Shown here: positions 12,401 to 23,830 of the stretch, in pieces | How positions within the stretch are numbered: position 1 is the first letter of the stretch | Layout of the letters: each line of letters begins with the position of its first letter | NCBI GenBank assembly: GCA_032718565.1 | Contig: JAVGVS010000007.1 | Span: 6,942,319-7,006,318, forward strand | DNA: 64,000 bases | Origin: Distichodus sexfasciatus | Lineage: Eukaryota; Chordata; Actinopteri; Characiformes; Distichodontidae | Reading direction: 5' to 3' | Notes under the pieces: model-generated | Seen by the model: only the letters and a program-made list of their open reading frames with translations | The model's database searches: none | Told to the model about the DNA's origin: nothing | Position numbers and translations under genes: made by a program

Positions 12401-13291
12401 TCTTTTTTATACCCATTTATTTTTTAGTCTAAAGCCCCCCACGTCTTAACAGCTCTTATTATCTCACACAGCCGAACAGTTTAACTCCTGTCTTACCTTT
12501 TCTGAGAGTTTGTTACTAACACCTAACAGCATCAACATGTTATCACACTCCGTCACTCCCATAGCGTACAGGTCACTCAATACGTTGGCACAGGCAATTC
12601 TGCCCTGGGGAGGGAAAAACAGACCGATTAATTCATTATGCACTGTTCATTTCTCAATAATCTAAAAGAATACTGCATCCTACGGAAACAATGTAAATCA
12701 AGAAACAAAAGTGTACTACAGAAATTATTACCCCACGAGATATATGAATATATAGGGTAAAGACCATGTGGATTAAACAGGAACAATTCTAGTAATGTGT
12801 TGTTACTCAATCACATTTACCATCATGTATGGGTCATCCACAATAGGGTAAATGTAGTCTGTGGTTTGCACTAGTGAAAGGCCCCCATGTCTGAGTGGGA
12901 TCACACAGGTGTCCATGCCAATGCCTGTAAATTAAGAAACACACACCTCCATAACACCCTAGTTTGTTTTTTTTTTTTTATGTCAAACATACCATTTAAT
13001 CCAACATCCTGAGACAAATAACACAATGTAGTAAAAACTAATCCAGATCTTGTGACCAGAGACAATTCAATTGCCATAGAAAAACAGAAAGTACCCACCT
13101 AGCCTGGGCATAACAGCCCCAAGGAACTGTTCATCTTCCTGAAAATGGTTCTCCTGCAAAGATTCCAGAAGTTTCTGAAGCACATCCTGAGGGACTTTGC
13201 AGCCGGTACCTTTAAGCTCTGTGAAGCGTGTTAGTCTGAAGTTCTTATCCAGCTCATAACTCTCCGGGTTAAATGCCTCCCGCACTGACAT
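9418..13291 (-). CDS. sephs1: selenophosphate synthetase 1 (threonine form), complete
   Basis: A member of the selenophosphate synthetase/AIR-synthase fold family. Vertebrate SEPHS1 carries Thr at the catalytic Sec/Cys position and is thought not to be the main selenophosphate producer; it is linked to redox balance. Coding exons in gene order: 13291-13099, 12924-12821, 12604-12497, 12357-12203, 12093-12003, 10402-10303, 10190-9978, 9632-9418. The sum is 1179 nt, giving 392 aa plus stop; phases agree and introns are GT-AG. The start is [16 protein letters not shown]; the ATG at 13291 gives the known N-terminus. Thr29 lies in KGTGCKVP. Other conserved stretches are [30 protein letters not shown] and [20 protein letters not shown]. 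The protein ends NTTPGTTS. A long intron (10403-12002) holds a nested pair of DNA elements. At least one 5' noncoding exon is expected in the GC-rich block near 14 kb. Confidence 0.96.
10997..11905. mobile_element. inverted-repeat DNA element, interrupted by a second element
   Basis: The ends are inverted copies: CAGGGCTCTAGAG at the left and CTAGAGCCCTG at the right. Subterminal stretches mentioning GTGCGACCTAA and GTGCACCTAA repeat near both ends. The terminal form is like hAT elements. Flanking bases are similar (ACACAGAC and CAGACACA) but not a clean duplication. No transposase is visible. Lies in the long sephs1 intron. Confidence 0.65.
11198..11579. mobile_element. MITE with perfect terminal inverted repeats, nested in the element above
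   Basis: The left end GGCCATGTCCACACGTACAC and the right end GTGTACGTGTGGACATGGCC are perfect reverse complements, and the match runs a few bases beyond what is quoted here (about 23 bp). The interior of about 335 bp is rich in AAAACG / CGTTTT motifs and has no coding potential. It sits inside the 10997-11905 element and is therefore younger. The superfamily is uncertain because no clear target duplication was found. Confidence 0.75.
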
Positions 13292-13959
13292 AGTTTAGTT
13301 ATTACTGGAGCCCACGCCACTTGGCACACCTCTTCAGCCCACTGCAGGTAATCTGCATCAGACAGAAAGTGACCTTGTAATTAAATTACAACAAGGAGGG
13401 GAAAAATGTTCAACATACTTTTATGCAGAAATCAATACAATTAATGTCACTTCAAATATTAGCCATATACTTATTGTGCCACTTTTTAAATTACAAATGT
13501 TTTCAAAAGTGTAAAATTAAATGCAAACACGATGTATAGAATTGAGCTACACACATTAATTTAAGGTGTAAAGGTGGTAGAGATGTTTGTTTGATAGCGT
13601 AATTTATTCCAATGTAAGAATAAATTAAATTTGATAAATGATTGTAGAAAGAATAAAATGTCACTTTTCATGTTATTTAAATGTTTTATGCAGACAAAAA
13701 TAATTTAAGTGTTTCTCCCCGACAAAATTACCCTCAAACATTCTGGATTTGCTTCCTAAATGCAGCTGTAAATGTATGTATACTGTTAGCTCTGTACTAT
13801 TGCTTATTGCAGAAAAATGAAATATTGCAATATATTCATTTCACCAAGTACAGCGCTGCCCCAAGCCAAAGCCAACTTTACTGTTTTGTAAACAAAGTCA
13901 CCCGATTCTCAGAGCAAACGCCTGCACAGACGTGACGTCATAACACGCTTGCGTGTAAC

Positions 13960-14108
13960 ACTCACTATTTTTCTCTGCTTAGGCCTAACGATCATTTCAA
14001 TAAGGGAGCGCGAGCTCAACCGAAAGCGTCAAGAAAGTTAATGGTGTTGGCCTTCCGTTTCGGCCTCGCGCCTTCCGGTTGTACAGATGTGCAGGTAGAA
14101 AGTTGAAA

Positions 14109-14145
<37 letters not shown>

Positions 14146-14700
14146 TGTGTGTGTGTGTAGGCGCGCGTTTGGGATGCAGATGTTCGCGCGCGCAGCACCA
14201 CGAGACTCGAGCGCATCCGCGTGCACCAGGAATGAACTCTCCACGCTCCTTAAAAATCGCCTAATGAGCGAGCTCACGACGACACGTCACAAAACCGATA
14301 ACCGCTCGACTGAAAAAGCAACCAAAGAGTTTAGTTTTTAACGTTCCGCGAAGGCCGGCTCAACTGTTTATAAAATGTCGGCAGCGGAAAAAATTAACCC
14401 TTTGAGCGCCCGCGCCATGAGAGCTGCGCTGCAACACTCCTGCTAACTTCAAATACGAGACGCAGCGCGCGTTCCGCCTTCGTTCCGCCCACGTTGCCTA
14501 GTAAAAGAGCGGTTAAAGCAGCCCCCGGTGCACTTTAAGCGTGGCGGCGCCGTTATATTCGCGTTCCGTTTCCCCTTTAATTGTGCAGCGTTCTTTCGTC
14601 TTACCGGTTTCGCTTTAGCGGCGCCTCGCGATACAAGACAAGGCACACTCCCACAATGCAGCGCGCGAGAAAAGGGGACCCTTAGCAACTGCCTGATGAG
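13960..14700 (-). promoter_or_regulatory. CpG-rich block, likely sephs1 promoter and 5' noncoding exon
   Basis: CpG density rises sharply here against an AT-rich background (for example GCGCGCGTTTGGGATGC, TTCGCGCGCGCAGC, GTTCCGCCTTCGTTCCGCCC). It starts about 0.7 kb upstream of the sephs1 start codon. CTCCCACAATGCAGCGCG at about 14648 resembles the ZNF143/THAP11 site found in many housekeeping promoters. A GT/GA dinucleotide run (14110-14160) lies inside it. The transcription start itself cannot be read from sequence. Confidence 0.5.
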
Positions 14701-14863
14701 AAAGTAGCTTTGTCGATTCGAAATGGCTTTCCACTCCCTAGGTAGTGTACTAGGTATCAGTGGTAGTGGCAGGTAACTAAACACTAGCTCTGTGTTGATG
14801 ACAGTAAGATTGGGGTTTCGGATCGCGGGAAATCATAAAAAATCTGCCGTTGGGCCCCAAACA

Positions 14864-14953
14864 TTAACCTTAAATTGCCCAGGGGAGGCTGTTCTGTAAT
14901 TAAAAATGCATGTCGCTCTGGATCAACGCGTCTACTAAGTTCTGTAAATGTAC
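14864..14953 (+). mobile_element. SINE 3' remnant
   Basis: It carries the body and tail of the same SINE family as 4390-4590: CCTTAAATTGCCCAGG, then CGCTCTGGATCAACGCGTCT and CTGTAAATGTAC. The tRNA-like head is missing. Confidence 0.6.
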
Positions 14954-15387
14954 TGCTCAGCAAGAAAACTGAGACGTTTCACATTTCACAATCACAGCGT
15001 GAATCGGTTTCCTTTTGAACATGCAGTGCACGAACGACCTTCGGCATAAAATACCACCATCTTCATGACCCATCAATATAAATGAGCGACAAACAATACG
15101 TGTACATAGCCTAGAGGTAGTGCACTATATAGGGAGTAACGAGCTGTTGCAGCCTCATATTTGCTGTGCCTATCATGTTTTGCCGAACATTAAATTAAAT
15201 TTATCATACGTGAACTAGAGTTTAGTGCAAAAGAACAACGATATACATTTTTAGTAATCTATTATGGCGCACAGTCGTCCTGAGCCAGATTTATATTTTA
15301 AATAGCAACGCTGTCGAAGGGTCCTTATTTGGCGCTCTGGCTCGTCCACCTCCCCTTTAACAAAGCTGAAGTGTGGCAACACGAAGG

Positions 15388-15497
15388 TTCTGTCCCAAAC
15401 CACATTTTAGCGTACTAGATAGCATGTCAACAGAACAATCCTGTGATATACTATGTAGACACTATTAAGTATTATAGTGTGCAGTTTCGGACGAAGC
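15388..15497. mobile_element. short degenerate inverted-repeat element
   Basis: The left end CTGTCCCAAACCACA and the right end TGTGCAGTTTCGGAC are imperfect reverse complements about 110 bp apart. The interior has TACTAGATAGCAT- and TATAGTGTG-like motifs; a related phrase, TAGTGCACTATATAGGGAG, occurs at about 15118. This fits an old MITE, but the boundaries are approximate. Confidence 0.45.
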
Positions 15498-15720
15498 CAC
15501 GGTCGTCAATGGTTTGTACCTTTAATTGAGCGCGCTTTTGTACAGTTTAGTAGATAGCCACGTTCAAGTCTCTTTTCGTGTGAATGAAATGTTTTTTCTC
15601 CGTTTGAAATAATTGTAAAAATTCTACTTTTTTTTATTTTAAAAGGTACTTCTAAATATCAGCTTTATATATTAGTATATATAAGATATACTACTTGTAC
15701 AACTACTAATAACAAAAAAT

Positions 15721-15737
15721 TACATATATTATTATTA

Positions 15738-15799
<62 letters not shown>

Positions 15800-15800
15800 A
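15721..15800. repeat. TTA trinucleotide microsatellite
   Basis: About 70 bp of nearly uninterrupted TTA units on the plus strand. Confidence 0.9.
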
Positions 15801-16802
15801 TTAGTGGTTGCTTATTGTGTTTTATTTAAACCTTCTTTTACACTACCAAATAGTGCAGAACTCTACAACTTAGTCTTTCCAAGCTGTGTATTGCTAAGAA
15901 ACAGTCTAGTGAAAGGTGTGACAGGACATGCAGTTATCATTATCTATATTTTCTCTAACTCAGAAATCACTCAGTTTTTAGCACAAATTCAGTCAACACC
16001 CAGCTTGATGTAATAAAACACACATAAGAAATGATTTAGTTTGAGTTTTTTTCTCACAGTTTGAAACAACATACATCATCTGTGCATACAGATACTACAA
16101 TACAATAATCAATCAAGAACTTGAAGCCATTGAGGTAAAAATCTGTGTGACTAAAGACATAATTCACTTTGTTGTGCACATAACACATACATTCTTTTAC
16201 ACTGGGGAAAATTTAGCATATATGACAATCAGCTCTTGGGGTTACAGTACCAATATACTGGTTACAATGCGGAGGATAACATTACAAGATAACAAGTCCT
16301 GTAATGTATGATGATATTACATTAAACTTTGGAGTACATTTCCTTTAAAATACAGCTTGTGAGGATCCTCTTGGTATGGCAGTATGAGTAAAAGGCACAC
16401 AATTATATTTTTTAAAACAGGCCTCCACTTTGTTTTGTCAAGCACTTGGATGAGGTTAAGAAAGTATAAACACACATTACTTTATATATTTAACTGTAAA
16501 CTCAAACAAGGACAATCACACATCAACCACCAAACTGGAAGCGTCTGTAATGACACAAAAATACTTTTTTCTAACAGTGTGGGAGGTTTTCGTTGTTAGA
16601 TGACAGTCCAGTCCATGTTATTTAGCAAAATGTCATAATTTTGCTCTGGAGGAATTCTCCAGCCCTTACATTAGAACAAAACTGACACTGGGTCAGCATA
16701 GGTTACCTTAAACCTGACTGATACATGGCACAGCCCAAGCTGGTTTAACTTCATGGAAAAAAAAGAATCTCTCAGAAGTTTTTCAACAAAGTGTTAAGGT
16801 CT

Positions 16803-17093
16803 TAAGCACTTCCTGTAACAACGTGATATTCTGCTTGCAAATGATCAGCACCTACAGCAAAAAAGAGAGGGCTAGGGATGTAAACACCACATTATTGGTG
16901 TCCTGGTCTTCATTTTATTAACATTTTGATTGAATTTTGAGATACCCAGATGGCTACATACCATTTGGAGTCATCTGACTTTTCCCATTCTGAGGGGTTA
17001 GTTGTGATGCATCTGACATAAAATAAAAAAAGAAAATCATAAATAGTAAGCATGCAACCAAGTAAGCAAATTCAATGCCTCACTGATCACGAA

Positions 17094-17161
<68 letters not shown>

Positions 17162-20100
17162 TCCATTGTCAACATAATACTGGAACCTTACTCACATTAT
17201 TCTGGTAGAAAAATGAAAATAATCAAATGCAAATTATGTCCTTAAATAATAAACCATCTTAACCATATTTAACATTTATCCGACTGGGAAAGACAGCCGG
17301 GTTTTCTTAATAAAAGAGAAACGTCTGTACCTGGTTTATCTGTACATGTCTTAGTACGGGTCTCATCACAATCTGCAGCTGTTTCTGCTGTACAGTCACA
17401 CAAGTCATACAATATATTAATATATGAATATATTAAATCAGTGAATTGTTACCGCTAAACAATACTGGTGGACACTGACCTCGTTTTAAGCGTCTGCGAG
17501 CCAGTTTGATCTGGTCTTGAAGGATTTGGACCCAGTCTCGTGGACCAGGAAGCTTCTCAATTCTGTTAGCAGTACAGTACTTTTCTGTGAAGACTAAACT
17601 CAGACACAAACAACTGGATCAGTTGCATCAAACCATAATCAGCAATAAAGTAATATGCAGTACCACATTATTAATCAATACAAACTTATTTTAACTTGAA
17701 TCTAGTTTTATTTTTATAATGACAGTGTCTTTATGTGCTGCAATATTATGTTTGGTTTATAAGCCCATATAATTTGCCTCACTTTTTAATTGTAATTTCA
17801 TTTTGGGCCCAAAACACAGAGGGCTGGTTTCTTGCTCGTGGATTAAGTCTAGTCTTGGACTAAGTTGTAAAACCAAAGGAGATTGACCATTCAAACTCAA
17901 CGTTAGTCTAGGACTAGGCTTAATCCTCGACTGGGAAATTGGCCCAGAATGTTTTGTCTTGTAAATTCAAGTTCTTTTCTATTACTCTCCGTTAACAAGT
18001 CTCTGTTTGTTGTCTGGCCGTCCCTCACCTTTGATGGCTCCCACTATGTTCTGGTCCAGTCCTTTTCTGTGATCATTCAAGCCTCGCTTCCTTTTGCCAT
18101 TGGGAAGAGAGTTTGCCAGCGTGGTGTCGTCAAAGAAAGCACACACCAGCTTCCTGAAGAGCAGACTGCCAGAGCGTGTGTAGTTCAGCAGAATGGAGTC
18201 CAACTGTGCTTTCGAGATGAATACCTCATAATCCTCCGCCAACTGCACCTCAGGCTGGGACAGACACACACACACTGAGAACTAATATACACATTATTGA
18301 TAAAAATGCTAATGGGTGCACATGCACACACAAAAATGAAAGTGCACAGAAGTGCCTGCAGCTTAAAGGGACAGGTGCAAAGGAAGATGATAAGTCTTAT
18401 TTAAACCATAATAGCTACTTTAGCATTTCTTTTACATACTACCTTATAATCATTCATGTTCAAATTTATCCAGCTTAGAGTAAATAGTAAGTGTTAAACA
18501 CACATGATTTTTATGGACAATGTAATCACAACATACAGCAACAGATAAACATTTGGCAAATTTTATTCTTCTAAGGTGTGAGTTTTAACAGACTTTAACA
18601 GACTCAAACTGGCTGATACCATAAGCCACTACCACACACACGACTGGACACATTAAATCTTATCACAGAAAATCAAGTAATATAGCAAAAAGGAACAAAT
18701 CTTTTTTTTTTTAAATACATACACAGTTGGACTCAACAGACTTGTGTGAGTAATGACAGCTATTTTAGTCACATTCATAATGATTTGGCAAAGGTATAAG
18801 GTACAATTTGGCGAGGCTTAGCATTTATCCATGCACAGGCTGCATATTAGGGTGCAACTCGGGTAGGTGGATAAATGCTAAGCCCCGCCCCAGTCCGACA
18901 ACTGAATCGCTGATGCGCCGTAAATCTTCATTTTTAACGGAGAAAAGCAAGCAAATTATGAGATAAAAGTCATAATTATGAGATAAAAAGTCATAATTAT
19001 GACATAAAAAGTCGAAATTAGGAGATTAAAAAAGTCGAAATTATGAGATTAAATATAACTGCAAGCAGTGATTATGGGGGCCATGCAGTTTGCAGCTTTA
19101 TCAGTTTTTTTATGAATTGATGTACATATATGTTGAGATTTGATATCTTTCATCTTTTTTCTCTACGTATTTATGGTTCAAAACTTATTAGGCTAACTTT
19201 AAAATAGTTTATTATGGCGCCAATAAGTGGGATACCGACTTTAAAGTGAACCTTTGCAGCCATATAAAGAAATACCTGAAAATGGGCTTAATAATTACTG
19301 TAAGAGAGTGTCTAAAAACTGTCAATTATAGTAAAGGTTCCTTATTCAAACATATGTCTTGCTGAATTTGTTTCAAAGTATTGCTTTGCATAATATGATT
19401 TTTAAGAATCGGAGCTACGATTCAAAAGTTATTACGGAAAACGCATAATAGCTTATTAGCGCCACCAAGTGGTAGAGTGGTGCAACTTTTTTTTTGTCTG
19501 AATAGTACGTGAGGTTTATACGACGGCGTTTTAGTGCAACCTAAAAAAAAAAAAAAAAACTAAGTGCCACCTTAAAAAAAAAAATCTAAGATTACGAGAT
19601 TAAACTCGTAATATTTCGAGAATAAACTCGAAACTACGAGAATTAAGTCGAAATGTTACGAGAATAAAGTCGAATTTTGACGTGAATGTTTAAGATATGT
19701 TCTGTACAAGCACGTCGTCTGCGTCAGTAAGTTAGCTCTACGGAAGACCTTGCCAACATCAACCGTCAAAGGTAAGGTTTATTAAAATCTCTTTAGTTAA
19801 ATGTAGTTTGATATAAGTTGATTCGACTTTATTCTCGTAATATTTCGACTTTATTCTCGTAACATTTCGACTTTATTCTCGCTTCGCAACATTTTCCTTA
19901 TTCTAGTTTCGAGTTTATGCTCAAATATTACGTAGCTTAACTGTAACTAGATTTTTTTTTTTTTTTAAGGTGGCACCAAAACCGCCGTCGCAGGTTTAAA
20001 CTAAGAAGCGGCGCAATTTTTTTTTCCTCAGTATTGCAGAGCCGGCGACCTACCTACCAAATTTCAAAGCTGTTGCCCACCCAGAGCCGAATTTCTATGA

Positions 20101-23100
20101 CACTTGGTGTATGGGTTTGCAGTCCTACGCCAAGCCGAGCCCATTTATTTGCATATTACATAAAAATGAAGACCTAAATTAAAAATGTGCTCGATAATAA
20201 TTAGAGAAGAGTGTCTTGGGATTCAAATGATACCAGTTGCATGCAGATTGGACAAAAATCCAGGGACGAGTTCGAAAAAGATGGGATTTCATTTTATGCA
20301 AATTATCGAAAAATCAAATACGGCAGAAATAGATGCAAGGATCTAAAAAATTCGTCTTAAACCAAAGAATAAAATGATATAAGATTTTTGAGAATCAGAG
20401 CTACGGTTAACCATTCATTCGGCAAAATGCTATTTTTTTGGGGGGGGGAATTGCAAAATAGCTTATTTTGGTGCAATTTTTTTTTGCCTGAGTAGTGGGT
20501 GGGGTACCGGATAATAACAACAGGGTACCATCGGCACAATAACAACAGGGTACCACGCAGTGTTCCACTGCATGGCCCCCTAAAAAGTCGAAATTATGAG
20601 ATAAAAAGTCGAAATTATGAGAAAGGAATTGTGCTGTTGTGCTGACCCTGCCGTTGTCACTTGCACATGCAAACTTGATGTTTTTGACTTGACTTCGGAT
20701 TCAAATGGATTGTAAATACATCGAGGACTATTTTAAACGTGCCTTCACAACAAATGAAATACTGCATTTGCTTGTAGATTCACAAGTTGCCTCTGTAAGA
20801 CACTTTGGCAAGTTTAGCACCTTTCTTCCTTTCTCATAATTATGACTTTTTATGTCATAATTTTGACTTTTTTCGTTCAGATTTTTTTCTTTTAGTGGCG
20901 GAAATGGGCTTCCATACCTTTTATATACTGTATATAAATTGGGGGAAAAATCCTTGGCTCGTCTTTGGATTTACATCTGGTACGGGCTAAGCCCAGGGTG
21001 TCCTTAAAGGCTGGAAACACCACCGCCTGTTGCCTGTTTTGGTCTGGAAGCGGAGGAGAGCGAGCGAGGGAGGGAGGGAGAGAGAACTAAATGTCTACGC
21101 AGTTTCAGAGACATTAATTGGAAATGGAAGAGATTGACTTGGTCCCGTAGAAAAACAACTGGTTCTGTTATTCTGTGCACAAAAACTGAAGTAAATGCGT
21201 AAACACACATAAATTACTTTCTTCGCGTTTGTAGGTGGTTTCTCGCGACTGGTTGCTGGCGCTCGCGGTATTACAGAACACCAGTCAACTCATCCCCTTT
21301 ATTACAAACAAAACTCATATTTTAGTGGATAATAACCAGCGTTCTACTCACAATACAGCTATTTACTTGATATTATTCCGTACGCACGTCCATCGCATTA
21401 TTATGACACGGCTCTGCGTCGCGGCGCATGGGATTATGGGAAATGTAGTCCTCTCCCAGAAAGAGAGAATAGCTTAAAAATATCGAGTTTCCTCCCTTAA
21501 GTTGAACTTATTTCCTCAGTGGGATGGCAAATTCTTGGAAAAAGTAAACTGCGAGAAAACTTGAGTACACTTACAAAAAAAAAAACACTAATAAAGTAGT
21601 TTACTGAGAGTATAAATGTGTTGTCATGAACTAAAAGGTGGACTATTAGTAATTGACAAGTAAATTAGTGGTATATAACTAGTAATTATGCGTTTACCAA
21701 TAGTACAGTTAACAGTGTATTTGCAGTACAAAATAAGACTTACACATCCACTAGTCATGTACTCAAAGTTTACTACTCTTAGACTTAAAAATATACTTTT
21801 CTAAACTAAAAGTGGGCCAATTTAGTCCCAAGAAGTATTAAAATAGTACACTTACAAGTATACCACTAGTACTTTAATATTAGTATACTTGCTACATAAA
21901 GTATACTTGAAAGATATACTTGAACTTTACGTTAGAATACACGTCTTAGTCATAACTTGCTATGCAAAAAACAAAGGAATATGTATCAAACACAAATTTA
22001 ATCCTCTACCTCTGAAGATGTTTGACCTCTGTTCGCACTGTAGTGCAATAATGGTGGTGTGTTAGAGGTTGGAGAGGCTGGAGGGGAAGGCACCGTCCTC
22101 TCTACATGTGATTCTTTTTGGCAAATTTTCTCAAAAGCTTTGACCACATGGGTAGAGTATGGGGGTGTGCCAGTCTCTGTAGGTGGGGTTAAAGATGTCA
22201 GTTTGTGGACCACCCTCCTCTTATGAGACCTCTTCCTGGGGGAGGAGGAATAGGAGGAAGATGGATTGCCCAAAGCAGACTGTTTCTCCTGGAACCCTGA
22301 ATGACAGATGACACACATTAAATAGATTCATAACTGAGCATATTACAAAATTTCATCTCCATGTGTTATACCTCGTTGGGCCTGCATCAGTTTTCTCATT
22401 GTGCGTAACTCCAGCAGAATGGCCTGGAGGGTACTTTTGCAGTTGCACATACAACAGCTGGGCTCAGTGCTCACAGTAGCAGACACGGGGGGCGGGGGTA
22501 AGTCTGTAACAGCACAGAGACGTATCAATAGCAGCATACACATAATGATGCCATCATATGGTCATGAGGACTGTTGTGAGGGTAAAGACACTAGACAATG
22601 AGTTCCTTAGATGATTTTGTGTGTATGCAAAGAGAAAGAAAGGAGTAAAGCATGTCTTTGCTTCATTATCTATCCAGTGTCTAGACAGCTTACGCAACAT
22701 TTTGAATGACACAGACTTAGCATACATCCCTCTGTTTTCTTCTCTTTCTTCCTCCTCTCTGTCTTCTCCCATGTTATGAATTAAGATCACCAGTTTTCAA
22801 ATTAAAAAGCTTAATTTAGTGAATGATGCTACTTAAAATTATTGTATAAATAAAATAATAAATTCCACTTCATAATATTCATATACACTTACCAATACTC
22901 GTCACATTCATCTACCCAAAACCTGAGACCCACCTCTACTTTTGGAGTTGTTTAGCATCTTCTGGGTTTTGGAGCGTGTGTCATACTGACTGTGGCCCAT
23001 GGGGGGAGTTAAGTTCCAGCAGTTCTGTGGATCAGGGGCTTGGTTCTGAGGCAAAACCCAACTCAGAGCCTCTTCCTGGGGTTCCTCTTTAAGTGCTTCT

Positions 23101-23364
23101 CCTTCTCTGGCCATCCGCTGGTGTACCCGCCCTGCCTTGTCATTCAACAGGCGCATCATACCTGTTATTTGTCGTTTAATTTCCATGCCCTCCTCACCTA
23201 GCCAGACTAAAAAAACACGGTCAACAATGAAGAGTCTATCACTTGTTGACAAAAGCAAAAACTCTCAGCATCATATATGAAAGACCTACTTTCATTCTCA
23301 GAGCATTCCAGTGCTTCGCTGTCGGTATCATTGTTATCAGCACTGTCAAAGTCATGCCCATAGT
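16803..23364 (-). CDS. bend7: BEN domain-containing protein 7, 5' coding exon not found
   Basis: A nuclear protein family with a C-terminal BEN domain, a fold used for DNA binding or chromatin-protein contacts; the function of BEND7 itself is poorly known. Exons in gene order: 23364-23290, 23206-22934, 22503-22372, 22296-22010, 18254-18029, 17593-17480, 17387-17331, 17012-16962, 16851-16803. Phases join throughout and the stop is at 16805-16803. Landmarks: MEIKRQITGMMRLLND, CCMCNCKSTLQAILLELRTM, the BEN domain from VFISKAQLDSILLNYTRSGS to VQILQDQIKLARRRLKR, and the basic stretch SLPNGKRKRGLNDHRKG. Three tiny last exons (57, 51, 49 nt) encode a tail ending HVVTGSA. The first exon here opens in mid-codon after an acceptor, so the start codon lies further upstream (higher coordinates) and I could not identify it. 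The 3.8-kb intron 18255-22009 holds large repeats. Confidence 0.9.
17094..17160. repeat. GT then GA microsatellite
   Basis: About 20 bp of GT repeats followed by about 45 bp of GA repeats, in a bend7 intron. Confidence 0.9.
17820..17946. mobile_element. MITE with long imperfect terminal inverted repeats
   Basis: The left arm GGGCTGGTTTCTTGCTCGTG and the right arm, read in reverse complement (GGGCCAATTTCCCAGTCGAG), pair. Pairing continues through GGATTAAG-CTAGTC-GGACTA, for about 42 bp per arm. The whole element is about 125 bp and is mostly arm. Lies in a bend7 intron. Confidence 0.75.
18816..20900. mobile_element. composite repeat block with large inverted repeats inside bend7 intron
   Basis: No exon was seen. 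The block opens with a palindrome (CTTAGCATTTATCCA at about 18818 and TGGATAAATGCTAAG at about 18868). AGTCATAATTATGAG-type units follow at 18960-19060, recurring at 20580-20625 and, inverted, at 20834-20870. Two arms rich in ACGAGAATAAAGTCGAAAT-like units, about 19486-19680 and 19817-20030, are inverted copies that end in A-run/T-run plus AGTGCCACCTT and AAGGTGGCACC. GGGGGCCATGCAGT at about 19075 and ACTGCATGGCCCCC at about 20567 are exact reverse complements and may mark one element's ends. No transposase is visible. Confidence 0.65.
21429..21450. promoter_or_regulatory. ZNF143/THAP11-like site in a CpG-bearing stretch
   Basis: GGGATTATGGGAAATGTAGT reads on the minus strand as ACTACATTTCCCATAATCCC, close to the known motif ACTACAATTCCCAT-ATGC. 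Nearby sequence (21230-21430) has several CpGs (TCTCGCGACTGG, GGCGCTCGCGG, CTGCGTCGCGGCGC), unusual for this intron. It could be an internal bend7 promoter or an old inserted promoter. Confidence 0.4.
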
Positions 23365-23649
23365 CTGCAAGAAAAACACAAGATTTGATTGGTTGCCTCA
23401 GATTTATCAAGCTTCAGGACTGACAGAACAAATGGAAAGGTAGGACTAGACTAGAGTAAAACCAACATGTTGATTTCAAAACAGACACCAAATTTCTGAA
23501 AAAAATGTAAAAGTGATAATGATATATTGGAATGCTTATTGATTCCCAGAAATACAAGATATTAAACTTTCCCTAGCATTTGTTATGTGTAATCATATAA
23601 TATATAGAATAATTAAGCCAAAAATGTCTGTGTAGTTTTTTACTTGTTT

Positions 23650-23830
23650 AGGACATGACAGTCTTGAGAGCTTGAATCAAAGGCAACTAGACTTCTTATA
23701 GGTTATTGAAGACTTTTTACCTTTCATCGGAAAGGCTTCCTCAGTTGTTAAAAAGCTGATGGGAAGTTAGAGGTATTTAACCTCTAGGTTGGTCAAAAGT
23801 CTTTGACACAACCTGCCATCCACAAGTTGT
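23650..23830. repeat. dispersed repeat fragment related to 51720-51905
   Basis: It shares AGCTTGAATCAAAGGCAAC with the reverse complement of about 51849-51868, and has an AGACTTTTTACCTTTCATC / GGAAAGGCTTCCTCAGTTG stretch of the kind common in fish repeats. The class is unknown. Confidence 0.5.

Larger units (their letters stand above)
13292..16802. other. intergenic gap between sephs1 and bend7
   Basis: The left third is the sephs1 5' region. The GC-rich, CpG-bearing block is described separately. Beyond it are a SINE remnant (14864-14953), a small inverted-repeat element near 15388-15497, a TTA microsatellite (15721-15800) and the likely 3' untranslated region of bend7 up to 16802. I see no coding exon. 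Confidence 0.5.

Noticed and set aside
18960..19060. A simple microsatellite
   Set aside because: The units recur in inverted orientation at 20834-20870 and next to other mirrored blocks, so they are treated as part of a larger repeat structure.
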